From Epiperipatus broadwayi (taxonomy: Eukaryota > Onychophora > Udeonychophora > Euonychophora > Peripatidae): a DNA stretch of 64,000 nt. Positions 45,301-57,816 of the stretch are shown here, piece by piece. Every line of letters starts with the position of its first letter. Positions within the stretch are counted from its first letter, which is position 1. The notes below the pieces were generated by a model. It saw nothing but the letters and a program-made list of their open reading frames with translations. It was not told the DNA's origin and did no database searches. The stretch covers positions 188,001-252,000 of the forward strand of contig JAQFVV010000457.1 in assembly GCA_028023455.1 (NCBI GenBank). Reading direction: 5' to 3'. Made by a program: the position numbers and the translations under genes.

Positions 45301-48300
45301 ATATATATTGTACTGGACCATGAAGTGAACAAGATTTAACAGTAAAAGAAATGGATACCAATTTAGCCGATTGTCTGTACTCCTATATATTGGTACTTCC
45401 AGCTAAACTGATAGAAAGAATGAATTGACAGGACTCTTCCAGTTAAAAACACCCTTTAGTTGATATCTTATTTGAATGTCCAAATATTTAGAACAATGGT
45501 AAGTATACACCTTTGAAAAGTCTATTTACAAAATAGACTTTTGTGCGCCACTTCTAGAAAAGAATCAAAAAATGAATTTTCCCCCTACCAGAAGGGTGTG
45601 CAGTACCATATGTTCAGCAAGCATAAGAATAAGATTTAACACCCCGGTAGAGCGATATCCCATGTGGCTAGCTCAGTGCTTTACATCTAGGGTCTTAAGT
45701 GGGTAAGTTAAATGGTTATTACAGGTACGTGATGTAATGGTCAGGAACGTGTGATACATTAACATAGTGCAGAATTCGACCACCACACAGAACTGCAGCA
45801 CCATCTAGATAGCGAAGCTACCTGTAGTACTGAGTTCGAACATAGTTTATCGGTTCCACAATACAATCTATGAAACAACGCATCTGATGCAACATTAGTA
45901 AATATTTCTTTAGGCACGGTGATCAGGGTATGCAAGAGATTCATGATTTTATTTCGAGTTAGTTAATAATAACACTAATATTAATTAAACATTTATATTT
46001 AAATAATCGAGGAAACATGTTGAATGGGTATCGAATAAATAAATGAAGAAGTAACGGCAGACGTATAGTTTGAAATTATTTATTAAAACATTATATCATT
46101 TAACGGTAAAACTAATAATATTTGGCAATATTTAAATCTAGGGTAGCGGAATTTTCCAATACTATTATATTTACACAGATGAACACATTTATTTGATGAC
46201 ATAATCTAGCTGCCTAAAATTCTCGAGCAAGTATTTCTAAGGTATGCCTTTAGGGATTGATACCTTTGCAATGCAAGAATCTAAAATAAGATTTATAATA
46301 GTAATGGCAGACATATATTTATTTAATTAAAAATATTTATTAATAACTAAGGGCAAACATTTATTTGAGAGTGAATTGTCAACAATGCAGGGACGGAGTT
46401 ATACCTAGAATAATAAAGTTAATAAAAGAAAACACGTGGTATGCTAGAAAGGCGATATGGAATGGCAGTATATTGAAACTGCAAAGCCATGAATGAGTTT
46501 ATAAGAATGACGGGCTGGCGTTTGCCATCGGCCCAAAGAGGTAAGGTGTCACATAAGCCTAACCAGGGACAAGTGGTTCGTGCCACGATTTGCCTGCTGG
46601 CTGCATGACGGTCGTCAAATCCTATGGGACAATCATTTGTCAGCTTGTGTAGGACGACTGGGGTTAATTTCAACCCTATATAATCCGGAATATTCAAGGC
46701 TCGTAATGAGTCATCGCATCTCCAAAACGTAACACGTATACAATGTATAGATGATTCTGTGAGATTTTAAATATATTTTATAACTCGGCCCTACATTATC
46801 AACATTTAATAATGAACATTTGCGACTCTCAAAGAAATGCAAATTTTATGGAATTATTAATTACAGTTTAATAAGATATAAAAACAATATATAGACTAGG
46901 TAATTATTACAACTGATACGTCAGCTATTTGCTAAGCAGTAGACCCCTGCATTATAATAACGGAAGCATTGAATGCGTGTCGTTTGTATGAAAATATTAA
47001 GTCATTTATGAAAGTAAATATTAATGAAAAATTTGATTGTTTCAAATGATCACAGATTTATATTTAGACAATTATGAGCATGCAATAATTAAATAATAAA
47101 TATAGATTTTAGAAATATGCACCCAAGGAAGATAGAGTTAGGCAGGCTAGATTATTAAAGAAGTTTACATATTAATTATTAAAAATTTAGCATTTCAAAT
47201 GATAGTTCTGCAATTTATAAGTTATACAGAATGAATAAGCGTAGCTGGATATTAGTAGAGTACTCTAGAGAATTTAGACACAGGTACCTATTTTATGAGA
47301 AGTTTTCCGATTCCATTGGTTAGTAGCAAATTGTTCATGATTAGCAGTTCTTTCCTTTATTTAGGTTGTTCATTTAATTTAACAGCAGCAGCAGCTTTCT
47401 CATTATTTTAGGCAGCAGATCTTTGTGGTTGAATTTATGAAGGGTAATGGAAGGTTTGGCATCCGATAGGCCATCTCCGGGCAGAGAATAGTCTGGGCGC
47501 TTTTACTCGATCATACCATGGCAGGAAAAATTTATTTAATATCTTGGAGACTCTCAACTGATTGAGAGCACAGCTAAAGTTAAAGTGAAAGTCACTAGAA
47601 AGTCTAAAATGGCCTCCTTTCTTAGATCTTATCTTTTACATTTTGTTAGTGTATTTTTAGATTCCACTTAATCTGCCCTGAGGATAATCAACGCATTTTT
47701 GTTAGTTTAATTATAGAGAAAGCTGCCGTTCTATTGTTTATGTTTAGATTTTACATTTAAATTTTTATAATTACATTTTAAGGAATTTTTCTTTTTAATT
47801 AAACTATTATCTCTCACCGACCGATTCTTTTAAAATTTCAAAGACAAAAAGGGAACATACGATTATTTTTACTTTTAATTAAATATTACAATCTATTTCT
47901 AAATTATTATTAAATGAAATTTAACAAAGCAATAAATAACGGATTTTACAATTTAAAATAAATGGTTAAAATATATATATTTTTTATAACTAAAAGAAGA
48001 AATCTAAATTATATTATTTATCTTTATTTATTGCCTTAAATTTGAGATCGAAATGTGTGCGTGTTTATGATGAATTCTACATATATCTATACATTTTTAA
48101 TATTGCTACATACACAATTCGATACCAAATTTGGGTAGGATAGACCGGTGAGTGAGAGACGATAGAAAAAGGTGAAACTTAAGATTCGAAGACGAATCTC
48201 ACTGTTTCAGTGGTTGAGAAGGAAAGAATACATTTTATCAAAAAAAAATAATAATACGAAAACAAAACAAGCTTAAAATTATGATTAAATATTTATTTAA

Positions 48301-48736
48301 TCCCAAATACCCACCACTGTTTCATACTTAAAATGATATAAAAATAAATAAATGAATTATTATCACAACCCATAAATATATTTGATGCCTTCAAATAGAT
48401 AAATCTATAAATACAATTTAAATGAATACGAAAATAGATAAACCCCTAAAGCTATTTACAATACAATGTTTCATAAAGATTGGAAGTGGTCTGATCTCCT
48501 TTTACCCTGTAGAAATAAGTTATACTTTCTGTGATTTGATATACAGATCTTTTCAGATAAGAGATTTTCGGTTATACAAGCATACACTTTTACTCAGTAT
48601 TTTAAAACTTTTTTTATTAATAGCAAATATAATAATAATAATAATAAAAAACTAGGCATATGTATATTTGCACTATGAAATATTTCACTAATTTCATAAT
48701 TTTCAACATATCAATAAGGCGGCATTAGCTCAGATA
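45301..48736. other. unresolved region, probably old mobile DNA
   Basis: Patches at 45600-45930, 46380-46740 and 47250-47560 are less A+T-rich than the surroundings. A direct repeat is suggested by GTAACGGCAGACGTATAG (about 46052) and GTAATGGCAGACATATAT (about 46301). The minus-strand frame at 46697-46419 (92 codons) sits in the second patch; I do not recognise it. A TAGCTCAGTGC stretch at 45670 resembles a pol III A box but has no B box at tRNA spacing. No gene can be supported. Confidence 0.35.
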
Positions 48737-48744
48737 CTATATAG

Positions 48745-49635
48745 CAGTGGTCTTCAATCACCGGTCCGCAGAAGTTTGCTGTCAGTCCGCAGCTAGACTG
48801 GCAAGAAAGTTTATAATAACAAAACAATAAGATTTTAAACTTTTAATTAATATGAACAATTTTTATTTATTTTTTCATCACATTTATTAAAAAAAAAAGA
48901 AACAGAACAAAAACAAAATCTAATCAATCATACATAAATTAATTTGTTTTTCTATTTAACACAGATGTTTATGGGGGGGGGGGGTAGAAAAAGTTTTTTA
49001 TTACACAAACTCCGGTTGTCTTTTGATAGCCAATCACAGCTGCTTGTCAGCATTGTTAAAAACAATAAAATGTAACATGACTTTTTTTAATCTCTTAAAT
49101 TTTTTCTACTCTCTCTTTTAATATTTTATTTTTAGTGTTTTTTTTTGGCTATAAGGTGATTTTTTTTTTTTTTTTGGCTTTGACTTTTTATTTTGGAAAT
49201 CAATTTTTATTACCTTTTTTTAAAAATAAAAACCAAAAACTAAGTTCTGTTTTTAACTTTTACAAAGTATTTCTCAATACACCACCCCAAAATAAAGTAA
49301 GATCAAAACTTTTGACTTTTTCAAGTTTTGTTTTCTTTTTTTTTGTTTAAAAATACGCCCACTTTTTTTTTGGCCTATAAGGCAATATTTTTTTTGGCTT
49401 TATTTGTATACCTTAAAATACTAAAACTTATTTTTAAAACCAATTTCTGTTACCTTTTTTAAAAAATAAAAACAAACAAAAAATAACTTTGGTGTCTATC
49501 TTTTGTCTCAGTGATGACAACGTATTTCTCAACCCCCCCCCCCCAATAAAAATTTATTTGTAAACTTCTGCTGGTCCGCAAAATCTTATCCTTACTTTTA
49601 CCGGTCTGCAGGTGTGAAAAGGTTGAAGACCACTG
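48745..49635. mobile_element. non-autonomous hAT element, 891 bp
   Basis: The ends CAGTGGTCTTCAA are perfect inverted repeats, followed by ACCGGTCCGCAG on the left and, further in, ACCGGTCTGCAG on the right, a pattern usual for hAT (Charlie-like) elements. A perfect 8-bp target duplication CTATATAG lies at 48737-48744 and 49636-49643. The interior is T-rich and contains two imperfect direct repeats (49135-49293 and about 49362-49548; TGGCTATAAGG / TGGCCTATAAGG, both running to GTATTTCTCAA). A G run (about 48975) and a C run (about 49533) sit in opposite halves. No transposase is encoded. Confidence 0.93.
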
Positions 49636-49643
49636 CTATATAG

Positions 49644-51139
49644 TACTCGACATGAAGTACAGTACCTATTTGCTTTTTACAATAATTCTTATACATGTAT
49701 ATACGTGTGGCACAATTATACACTCACTACTATTCTAAATATCAAGTTATTATTGGACTTGCTTACCCCTCTTTGCACTCATCATAAGGTACAGCAGTGA
49801 CAAAAAAATAACTTAAAAGGATATCCGGATAAATACATTTCAGATACGCAACATGAGGTACCTTATTTACCGAATATTACCAGCATATGTGCGCATATCA
49901 ATTTTCAACAAAAAGAAAAAAAACAAACAGCAATAAAAAAAACTAATTGCAACCTTTGCTGAAAATACTAGAATTTGGAATAGAAACATGAATTAACAGA
50001 TTTAAGTAAAAGCTGTATCATTATGGCTGTTGTCATCGTGGCCGGCTGGAACTGGCGTGATCACATCTTGGTGGCTTAGGACAGAAAGAGCAGTGCACTG
50101 GCTGGTTGTCTACCCCACAGTCATTTTACTGGACTCTCTGGTAGATTGCTTCATATTTTTCTCTGTTTGTATATGATATAATAATTTTTATTAAATGTTC
50201 ATTTGCTATCTTGACTCGTTCATTAAATCCTTAAAAAATCATTAGTTCTTATAAAAACTGTATAATGGATTTCTTTAAAAATGTCAGCAGTAGTCTTGTC
50301 CATAAATTAATCTCTAAGTAGCTGGTTGATTGGAGAATTCTGGAGCCAAACTAGTGAATAACTTTCCCAGAACAACTGCCAAAGAAAGAATGAATCCCAC
50401 AGCACTGACTAAAACTTATCAAAACCACTCATAAGAACCAATTCAGATAGCCCTCTGAGAAGTATGAATCAGCCAATCCTTTTAATTTACCTTATCACTT
50501 AGATTATAACATTCCTTTCTATTTTTCTGATTAAATTCTACATTTTAGGGTTTAATATAATGACTTCCATCTTGAATAACCCAGACCACTTGATTACAAA
50601 TCATTTCAAAAGAATTTTTATTATATATACAAAAAAAAATAACATTTTAATTATAGCATTATCAAACATTTTGCTTTTGGTCAGATTTTTGCCAAAGCAA
50701 TTAACATTCTTTGCTTACAGAATAAGATAACATTTTTTTTAGAAAAGTAATTAAAACAATGAAATATATATATATAAGTATGTGGGAACAATTGCTTTTC
50801 TCTATTTGAATTTTTCAAAGAAAAGCAAATACATAAAATGATACATATAAAAAATATACAAAAAGGAAAAATAAAAAATACATGAGTTTATTATATGTGT
50901 ACAATATTTTAAATTGGTGTGTGTGTGTGTGGGTATTCTACTGCTCAGACCCAACCTCCATTACTAATGTAGCACATTTATATATTTGTTGTGCTTAATA
51001 TATATGGAATTATATGTGTATCTGCTGTAATGTTCATTACAGCAGATTTTGTGCATGGACATTTGATAATGCCTGGCACAATATATAACTATCAGCTATC
51101 AATGTCCAGTCAAAGTTTTATATTTTCATTTACTGTGTC
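49644..51139. other. A+T-rich DNA, no gene seen
   Basis: Contains a (GT)n tract near 50917-50931 and a short less A+T-rich patch at 50035-50150 that I cannot identify. A perfect short palindrome at 51020-51047 is listed separately. Confidence 0.5.
51020..51047. repeat. 28-bp palindrome
   Basis: ATCTGCTGTAATG and CATTACAGCAGAT are perfect 13-bp arms around TT. It may be a protein-binding site, a hairpin or the relic of a foldback centre; nothing nearby decides. Confidence 0.85.
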
Positions 51140-51490
51140 AATACTAAAAACTTAATAGAGATAAAAAAAAAAAATTCATATTGAATGCTTTTATTGGCTG
51201 TGCACTAAAAAATAATTGTTTCTTCAATCACAATTGGAGGTTTTAGACTTAACTTGAAATAAATGTATGGGGATTTCAAAACTTAATTAAGTCTATCACT
51301 ATTTTTTATAACAAGGGATTGACTTAATTAATTTCTGTCATCCGTCCCCCCCATCCCCCACACTTTTATTTCAAATTAAATCTAAAAACTTCATTTGTGG
51401 TTAAAGAAACAATTATTTTATTTCTTTTTAATACACAGACACTAAAGGGATTTAATATAAAAAAATTTTTTATCTCTTTTATTTTCTATT
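51140..51490. repeat. foldback, arms about 125-150 bp
   Basis: The left arm (about 51145-51272: AATTGTTTCTTCAATCAC, GACTTAACTTGAAATAAA) is the imperfect reverse complement of the right arm (about 51350-51490: TTTATTTCAAATTAAATC, GAAACAATTATTTTATT). A second small pair (GACTTAATTAAGTC / GACTTAATTAA) lies in the loop. No coding content; MITE-like. Confidence 0.75.
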
Positions 51491-51548
51491 TATGTAGTTG
51501 AAACAGACTTTCTGTTGTTTATAGATGTCATTGCCCACAATCATGTTA

Positions 51549-51641
51549 TTTAACATCACATAACCACCACATCTTATGCTTGGTATAACTGTTTTGTTTG
51601 TCTGTGGCAATACGTATAGTAAGTTTTGCCTGTTTTATTTA
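51549..51641 (-). repeat. compact variant of the hammerhead-bearing repeat
   Basis: In the minus sense it has the head AAACAGGCAAAACTTACTA, GTATTGCCACAG, then directly the tail AAGCATAAGATGTGGTGG, TATGTGATGTT. The whole centre, including the ribozyme, is missing. TTATTTAACAT at about 51546-51556 and again at about 51640-51650 looks like a target duplication overlapping the ends. It may be a deletion derivative able to move on the ends alone. Confidence 0.65.
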
Positions 51642-51650
51642 ACATAAATT

Positions 51651-52155
51651 TATATATACAGTAAGGAAAATAGTTAAAATATTATACAATATGTAGGCTT
51701 ATTTTAATATTTTATTGTTATCAAAATTATTAAATTACAATTGATGAAATTTCTTTTAACTGTTAAATAATGATAGATGACTCTAAAATCATAAATTCAA
51801 TTACTTCTCATTAAATTCACATAAAATTAAAATTATTACTTTTATAAAGATTGATGTACTTAGTAATATAAAACAAAAAATAGCTGTATTTTGTAGTTTA
51901 AAAAAAAGTTTTAGAAGTTATTTTATATCTAAATTTTATAATAACAAGTATGCTTAAGAAAAAAATAAATTTCAGTATTAAAATTTATTTTGAGTGTTTT
52001 ATATAAAATTTAAACTAATCAACAATAACATACATTTTCCATTTTTTATGCAAAAATAAACTAAATGTATTCACTGGAGCATATGAAAAATGTACTAATT
52101 CACTTTATCTCATTTTATTCAACTCTAACCAGTAGTAACATACATATATATATAT
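51651..52155. other. A+T-rich DNA, no gene seen
   Basis: Nothing recognisable. It ends in a (TA)n tract into which LTR copy B is inserted. Confidence 0.55.
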
Positions 52156-54358
52156 TGTAACGAACACAGACGTTCGTTACATTGTTTTTTTTTATTATTT
52201 ATTAAACATGAAAGTAAATTAAAAAGTTCGCATTTAAAAAATTTCTTTAAGAATTAAAAATTGAAATTAAATATCATCTTAAACTCTTATATATTAAATC
52301 GCACAGATAATGAAAAATTATTAAAATAAAACTTTATTAAAGAAAAAGTATTTTAAAACTAAATTTTAAAAAGATTTGGAGATGAAATTATATCTTTAAA
52401 TTTATCTTTAAATATATTTTTGATTTGGAAAACAGGTTAATTAATCAGAAATGGAAATGATTGTTAATTAGTTAAATGTAAACCAGCCTTCAGCATTTAA
52501 ATGTAAAAACACTAGTCAGATAGGAAAACAATAGAAACTGTTAGCAAATAAGAAGAAATCCCTATGGAATCGGACCGCAGCAAAAGGACCATCGCATCGG
52601 TGACGTAATGTAAATTCAATCCTTCACATTAATATAAAAGGAAAATTTGGAAATTATTAATCAGTGACTAGTTATTGATGATTATTACGATGTAACAGCT
52701 AGGTGTTAGTGCTGAGGGGATTGAAAAAGACGCACAGCTTCAATCCCTTCAGTTCTGCTAAGAAAGGAAGAAAAATGAGCCATCGTTTCTACATTGAGGA
52801 CCAACTACACTAAAAAAATCTCCGGATGGATAAATAAATCGGCCAACAGGATACCAATCTTCGGACGACGTGGGAATTCACGTTCAAACGGCAAGGAATA
52901 TATGAAGATGAACTATTTAAATAACTGTAAGAACTTTAAAATTTATGAACAGTAAATTAAAACTTTCCAGATTTAAATAATTGCAATATTATTCTATCTG
53001 ACCGATACTATTTATTAATTAGTTATAATTTTATTTAATGTATTTATTTTGTAAAATCATTTCCATTTATTTATTTTTTGTTCTTATTATGATTTTTGTT
53101 TTCCGTTAAATTAATTATAAAAATGTTAAACTTAAGTCGGGCGTGAATGGCTGTATAGATTCGTAAAGTTATATTAGGGGAGGGTAATCTTAGGTTATTT
53201 ATGTCGTTGTTAGATTGGGTCAATGGATTGGATATATTGATGTAGTTAGTATATGTAATCGGAGATTCGCTATGGGCAGAATCGTTTATATATACGCCGC
53301 ACTCACCCGTTTGCCTATGGAAGGAATTATAAGACGGAGAACGCAGTTCCTTTCTATGGAGTTTTTTTTTATTGTTCTTCTCGTTAGATAGATGTAATAT
53401 TCCTATCTGATTGAGAGTCAATGTCTTTTCTTAATTCTTTTGGTGCTGCTGTATTTCGTATTACATTGAATACATCGATGTATCAGATGGATTGATGCCA
53501 GTTTGACTGCGAATTTTAGCCTAAGGTTAAATAGGGATAGAATATTTTAATTTCAATGCAAATCTATGTAGTATTCATACTCGACCCTAAATAAAAATGC
53601 ATTAAATTTAAGTTGTTTATAGACGCTTGCATGGATTGTTTATCGGTTAACTATGTTTTGCGTTTTCATATTTGATCAAAATATATAGACATTCGATAAA
53701 TAATGATACCTTACGGTGAGTATCTAAAATGTATTTATTCGGATGTCTTTTAAGTTATTGGTGACAATGCAAGTATCTTATGGTGAATACTATTGGGTTA
53801 CATATAAATTTCCCTCCGCAATTGTCAGTAATCAATAATTTTATATTTTGATCGCTTATGTTTACTTTGGAATGTTTTTAACCGTGTAATCTATGTAACC
53901 GATCTATAGCAACTTATTATAACAAGCTTTTATAATCCCATCTGTGCGAACTTAATTAAAATGTAAAATTAGAATATAATAGTAATTAAAGGTAAATTAA
54001 AATCAAAGTTAAAAATAATGTTAAATGTTAAAATGTAAACTAATACTAAAATAATTTTAAATCTTATATATATGTGCATAAATAAATGTTTGTATGTTAA
54101 TTACTGGCAGTGGCTTATTTTATTCTTTTTTTATATATATGCTCTTAGATTATCTTATTAAATCTCTGCTATTCCACTGAGCTAGTGACATGGGCTAACG
54201 ACCGGAACCAAAATATTTAAAAAAGGAAAAAAAAAAAAAATTTTTTTTTTTTTTTGACTTGCGTATCTGCCTACTTTATAAATTTTTCTAGGTTCAAACG
54301 CCTAGATGGCGCCCCGTAGTGCAGTTTACGTGAAGTCTCCATTCTCCGGATCGTTACA
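52156..54358 (+). mobile_element. solo LTR-like unit, 2.2 kb (copy B)
   Basis: This is the best-preserved ends of the family: it starts TGTAACGAAC, with TCGTTACA mirrored 20 bp in, and ends GATCGTTACA, lying within ATAT sequence on both sides. It shares with copy A GGAAATGATTGTTAA, a TATA box, TTAAGTCGGGCGTGAATGGC, GAGGGTAATCTTAGGTTATT, TGCCTATGGA, ACTGAGCTAGTGAC and GCGTATCTGCCTACTTTATA. Small frames such as 53421-53071 (minus) lie in it and do not correspond to any domain. Length, TG...CA ends and internal promoter suit a solo LTR; no internal region or second LTR is in the window. Confidence 0.62.
52633..52641 (+). promoter_or_regulatory. candidate LTR TATA box
   Basis: TATAAAAGG is 477 bp into copy B, preceded by CACATTAA. 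An initiator-like AATCAGTGAC follows about 25-30 bp downstream. Equivalent boxes occur in the copies at 5272 and 11886. Confidence 0.45.
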
Positions 54359-55039
54359 ATATATATATTGAAGCTGTAAATATTGTTATATATCTTTATG
54401 CTTCATCTGTTGCTGATTATATAACCACTAGCACAGTTTGAACTCAACCTATATATATATATATGGTTGGCATCAGCATCTAACCATAGGTGATAGCATC
54501 TATATATATAGGTACATGAATCTGGATGGATCTACTGAAATCTAAATATTTTATGGGAGATTAAATAGACATTTAATTTTGATAAATTATCAAGAAAATT
54601 GGGTTTCTTTTGCCCATTTAATTCATGTATATGTATAGAACAAACCAATAATCTTATGTATATTTTAAATAAATTTTACTAGTAATTTATATAAAGCAAA
54701 ATTGATATTTACAAGTCACAATATAATCATTAAATGTGGTGGTTTTGGTGGGTCAGTGTCTGATTTTAAAATAATGTATAAAATTTTATAGAAACAAAAG
54801 ATTATTTAATTAAATTTCACTTGGCTAATTGATCTGTCTTTCCATTACCATATATGAAAATGTGGGTCAATTTAAAATCTATAACCTAGTATACTGAGTT
54901 TGAGGTAATGGCTAGCAAAAATTTAATCATATTTAACATTAAAAAATAATGGAAACAAAAGATCATGTCCTGCTTTCTAGATATGATGCAAGGTGAATAA
55001 AATATTTTGCCTCAAGGCACCGATAATAGCATTCTTTAG
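54359..55039. other. A+T-rich DNA, possible 5' part of the following LTR-like unit
   Basis: No defined ends. A small inverted patch around AACCTATATATATATATGGTT (split by its TA run) lies near 54447-54467. Confidence 0.35.
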
Positions 55040-57564
55040 ATATTCACATTAGGTATAAATAGCTGAAATTTTGGCAATTTTTTTTTTTTCTTCTAAATTT
55101 TATGTTAGAGTGCTAACATAATCCACGCTAATTTGAACTAAATTATGTCTGGGTAAAGGAAACAACCGTTTGTTTCCCCATGCCTTTGGGACTCTTGTCT
55201 TCCTGTTCATGATGCCGAAACCTGAAACAACTGGGTCCAAATTAAGTGAACTGTTTGAAGAGAATGCTTGCCTGAATGTGAATTTTAATTATTGCCAATA
55301 TCTGTTTCCAGCAAAATCAGTATATGATCATGATCCATGGCCAAGGTAAATAATTACATTACCATCAACTAGTGAATTCTTTATTAACTTAGCATTTCAC
55401 TTGAAAACTATATTTGTAAGCTTTCTGTTCTTTATTTCTCCAAATCTATTCTGTAAAAAGGCTGTATTAATCTCATGTTAAATTTGGTGCGTCAATTTAT
55501 AGTGAAATTTATTTCTTTTTTAGTTTGTTATTTGATCTATTTTTAATTTGATCTATTTTTAATATGCCAAATTGATATCCAACCTTGTGAGTAAGCTTAA
55601 ACTCTACTGCTCATAGTTTTCTCCTATTGAATTGTTGGAGACATAAATGTTGCTTGCAAATCAATTATCCTAAAACTCACTTGGTTTTATACCAATTATT
55701 TCACATGATGCTATTCACTATTTAAATGACATGTGAAGCGTTAATGCCTGTACTCAGCTACCCTCGCTAACTATAATTTAAATCCTTACATAATCATTGA
55801 AATATGTTTTGCCAATTTATTTAAGTAAAATCTACCAGAAATGAGTTTAATATTCAAGGTATTATCAGCATATGTGTGATCTGTAATTTTATTTTATATA
55901 ATTAATATGTTAAATTGTACGTGTATTGATCATTATAGAAATGTAGGGAGATATTTTAGAAGCGTGGGAGAAAGCCATCTATTCCCCTTTACTTTTTAAA
56001 TTCTGCCCATTTTATATTTAGTTAGGCATTGTTTAAATAACTATATTAAACAGGCATTAATTAGTTTATCATAATCATTAGTGACATGAATTATTCATAC
56101 ATTAGGCATTATGAAAGTACCATTACAATCATTTAATTTCTTGATTTTCTTGCTGTGCCATGATCTCCAGAATGCCTTGATCCATTCCTCATTATCCCTC
56201 ACAAAGTAGATGTTTTTTCCTGCTGGGGATCTATTTCAGGCAATTTTAATGCATAAATTGTATGGAAATACGGGTAAACCATCTCAATATGCTAGCTTAT
56301 GCCACTACTTTTCAGAGATATGTTCTTGGCCATCATGCAGGCATATTCTAACTTTGTGCAAATCTGACAAAGCCACTCAGAATATCTTAAGCAACCTTAT
56401 TCACGTATGTGATTGTAAATTATAACATAATACCACTTTTATTATTTTATTGATAAACCTGCAATGCTATCTGTAAGATGTAATTGTATGGCTTTCGCCA
56501 ACCATTCTATTTAGTTATTTAGGTCTGATTATGTAATTACAGTCTTGTTTAGGCTGAACCATCTTGCTCCTGCCCATTCAGGATAATCTCCCAAATTTAG
56601 TAGAAATGTGATCACACACACTCTTAAAATCACATATCATCAACTATTACTTATATGTATAATGCAGTAATAAAATATGTTATACATAAATTCATGATAT
56701 TTTGATGAGGGTTAAGCTATAATTTATTGTTATCTAATTCATTTATTCCATAACTTTGGCCTATTAACTGCACCAACCAAATTTTATGTATTGCCGCACA
56801 ATTATGTATTAGCCCAATATTGCAGAGTAGACCATAAGCAAACTTGTAATAATGATTGTATGATATACACACACATATTTTGTTTCATTTATAATTATCA
56901 AACTACCGTATTAAATTGTTTAATAAATTTATGTTATATCATTTATTTTTGTTATAGTATTTTGCTATTCAGTGCCCGAATCTCTAGCATTAACCATTTG
57001 ATTTAATTATATTACCTCTCCCTAATTAATGAAATATCATTAATTATTATCAGTTAGACTTCCATTTGTTTCACTTGCCTTGAATATTAATACTGCTGTG
57101 ATTATTAAATATCACTTGGGCAATAGTCTCTACCATTGTTTAATTCATTGATAAGTCATATAAATTAGTTATTATTATCATTAAGTGAATGGTTAAGAAA
57201 TTATTAATTACCAATTATCCAACTATTGCCCAATAATTTATCCTTTTTTATAATGGTCAAACCATAGTTATAGTCAGAGCATTCTGTAATTGTTATATTT
57301 CTTTGTGATTATTAGTCAATCATTTTATTATCATTGATTTTAAGCCTCTTTGCTCTCTCTGTTCTCATTGCTGGGACTGAAGTAATGGAAAGCTTGTTAG
57401 TATCTTCAAAAGCGTTGCTCATATAGTCATAGACCTTGGAACACATATAAATCGGTTAATGTTTAGTTTTGTTCCAGACATGTGTATCTCGCACATGCTA
57501 AATTGCTGTACCTTTGCTTGGATTCTAGGTCTTGTTGAATGAATACACAATTTTGACTGGTACA
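55040..57564 (+). mobile_element. putative LTR-like unit, second family, second copy
   Basis: The 3' end TTTTGACTGGTACA and scattered upstream similarity match the unit ending at 10390. A TATAAATA box lies at 55054. The interior has no protein-coding domain; frames at 56210-56425 and 56791-57006 look fortuitous. The 5' end is unknown and the start given is just upstream of the TATA box. Confidence 0.28.
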
Positions 57565-57607
57565 GTATATATATAAAACAAAATGTCCATTATAAAATAA
57601 TTATTGT

Positions 57608-57816
57608 AATAAAATTATAATAAAAATAATAAAGTATATTTGTAATAATATTTTATAAATAAGTATAATAAACTGCAGAAGTATTTTCAATTAATTTCTT
57701 AATCTTTTTTGAAGAAGGTTAAGCAATTAACTGAAAGTACTTCTGTGGTTTATTATAGTTTTTTTATAAAATATATTATTACTGTTTTAGTTTATTATTT
57801 TTATTATAATTATATA
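57608..57816. repeat. foldback made of two inverted Penelope-tail-like ends
   Basis: Arms of about 100 bp (57608-57707 and 57715-57816) are imperfect reverse complements; the core pair is GCAGAAGTATTTTCAATTAA and TTAACTGAAAGTACTTCTG. The right arm reads TTGAAGAAGGTTAAGCAATT then AACTGAAAGTAC, which resembles a hammerhead layout (UGANGA, stem GTTAA/TTAAC, GAAA) but with U for C at the first core position. The paired arrangement mirrors the Penelope-like junctions elsewhere in the window. Confidence 0.6.

Noticed and set aside
45663-45850. tRNA gene, from TAGCTCAGTGC and a later GAGTTCGAAC
   Set aside because: The two boxes are about 165 bp apart, no cloverleaf can be drawn and no acceptor stem is present.
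49135-49350. 71-codon Phe-rich frame inside the hAT element
   Set aside because: It is a translation of T-tracts, not transposase.
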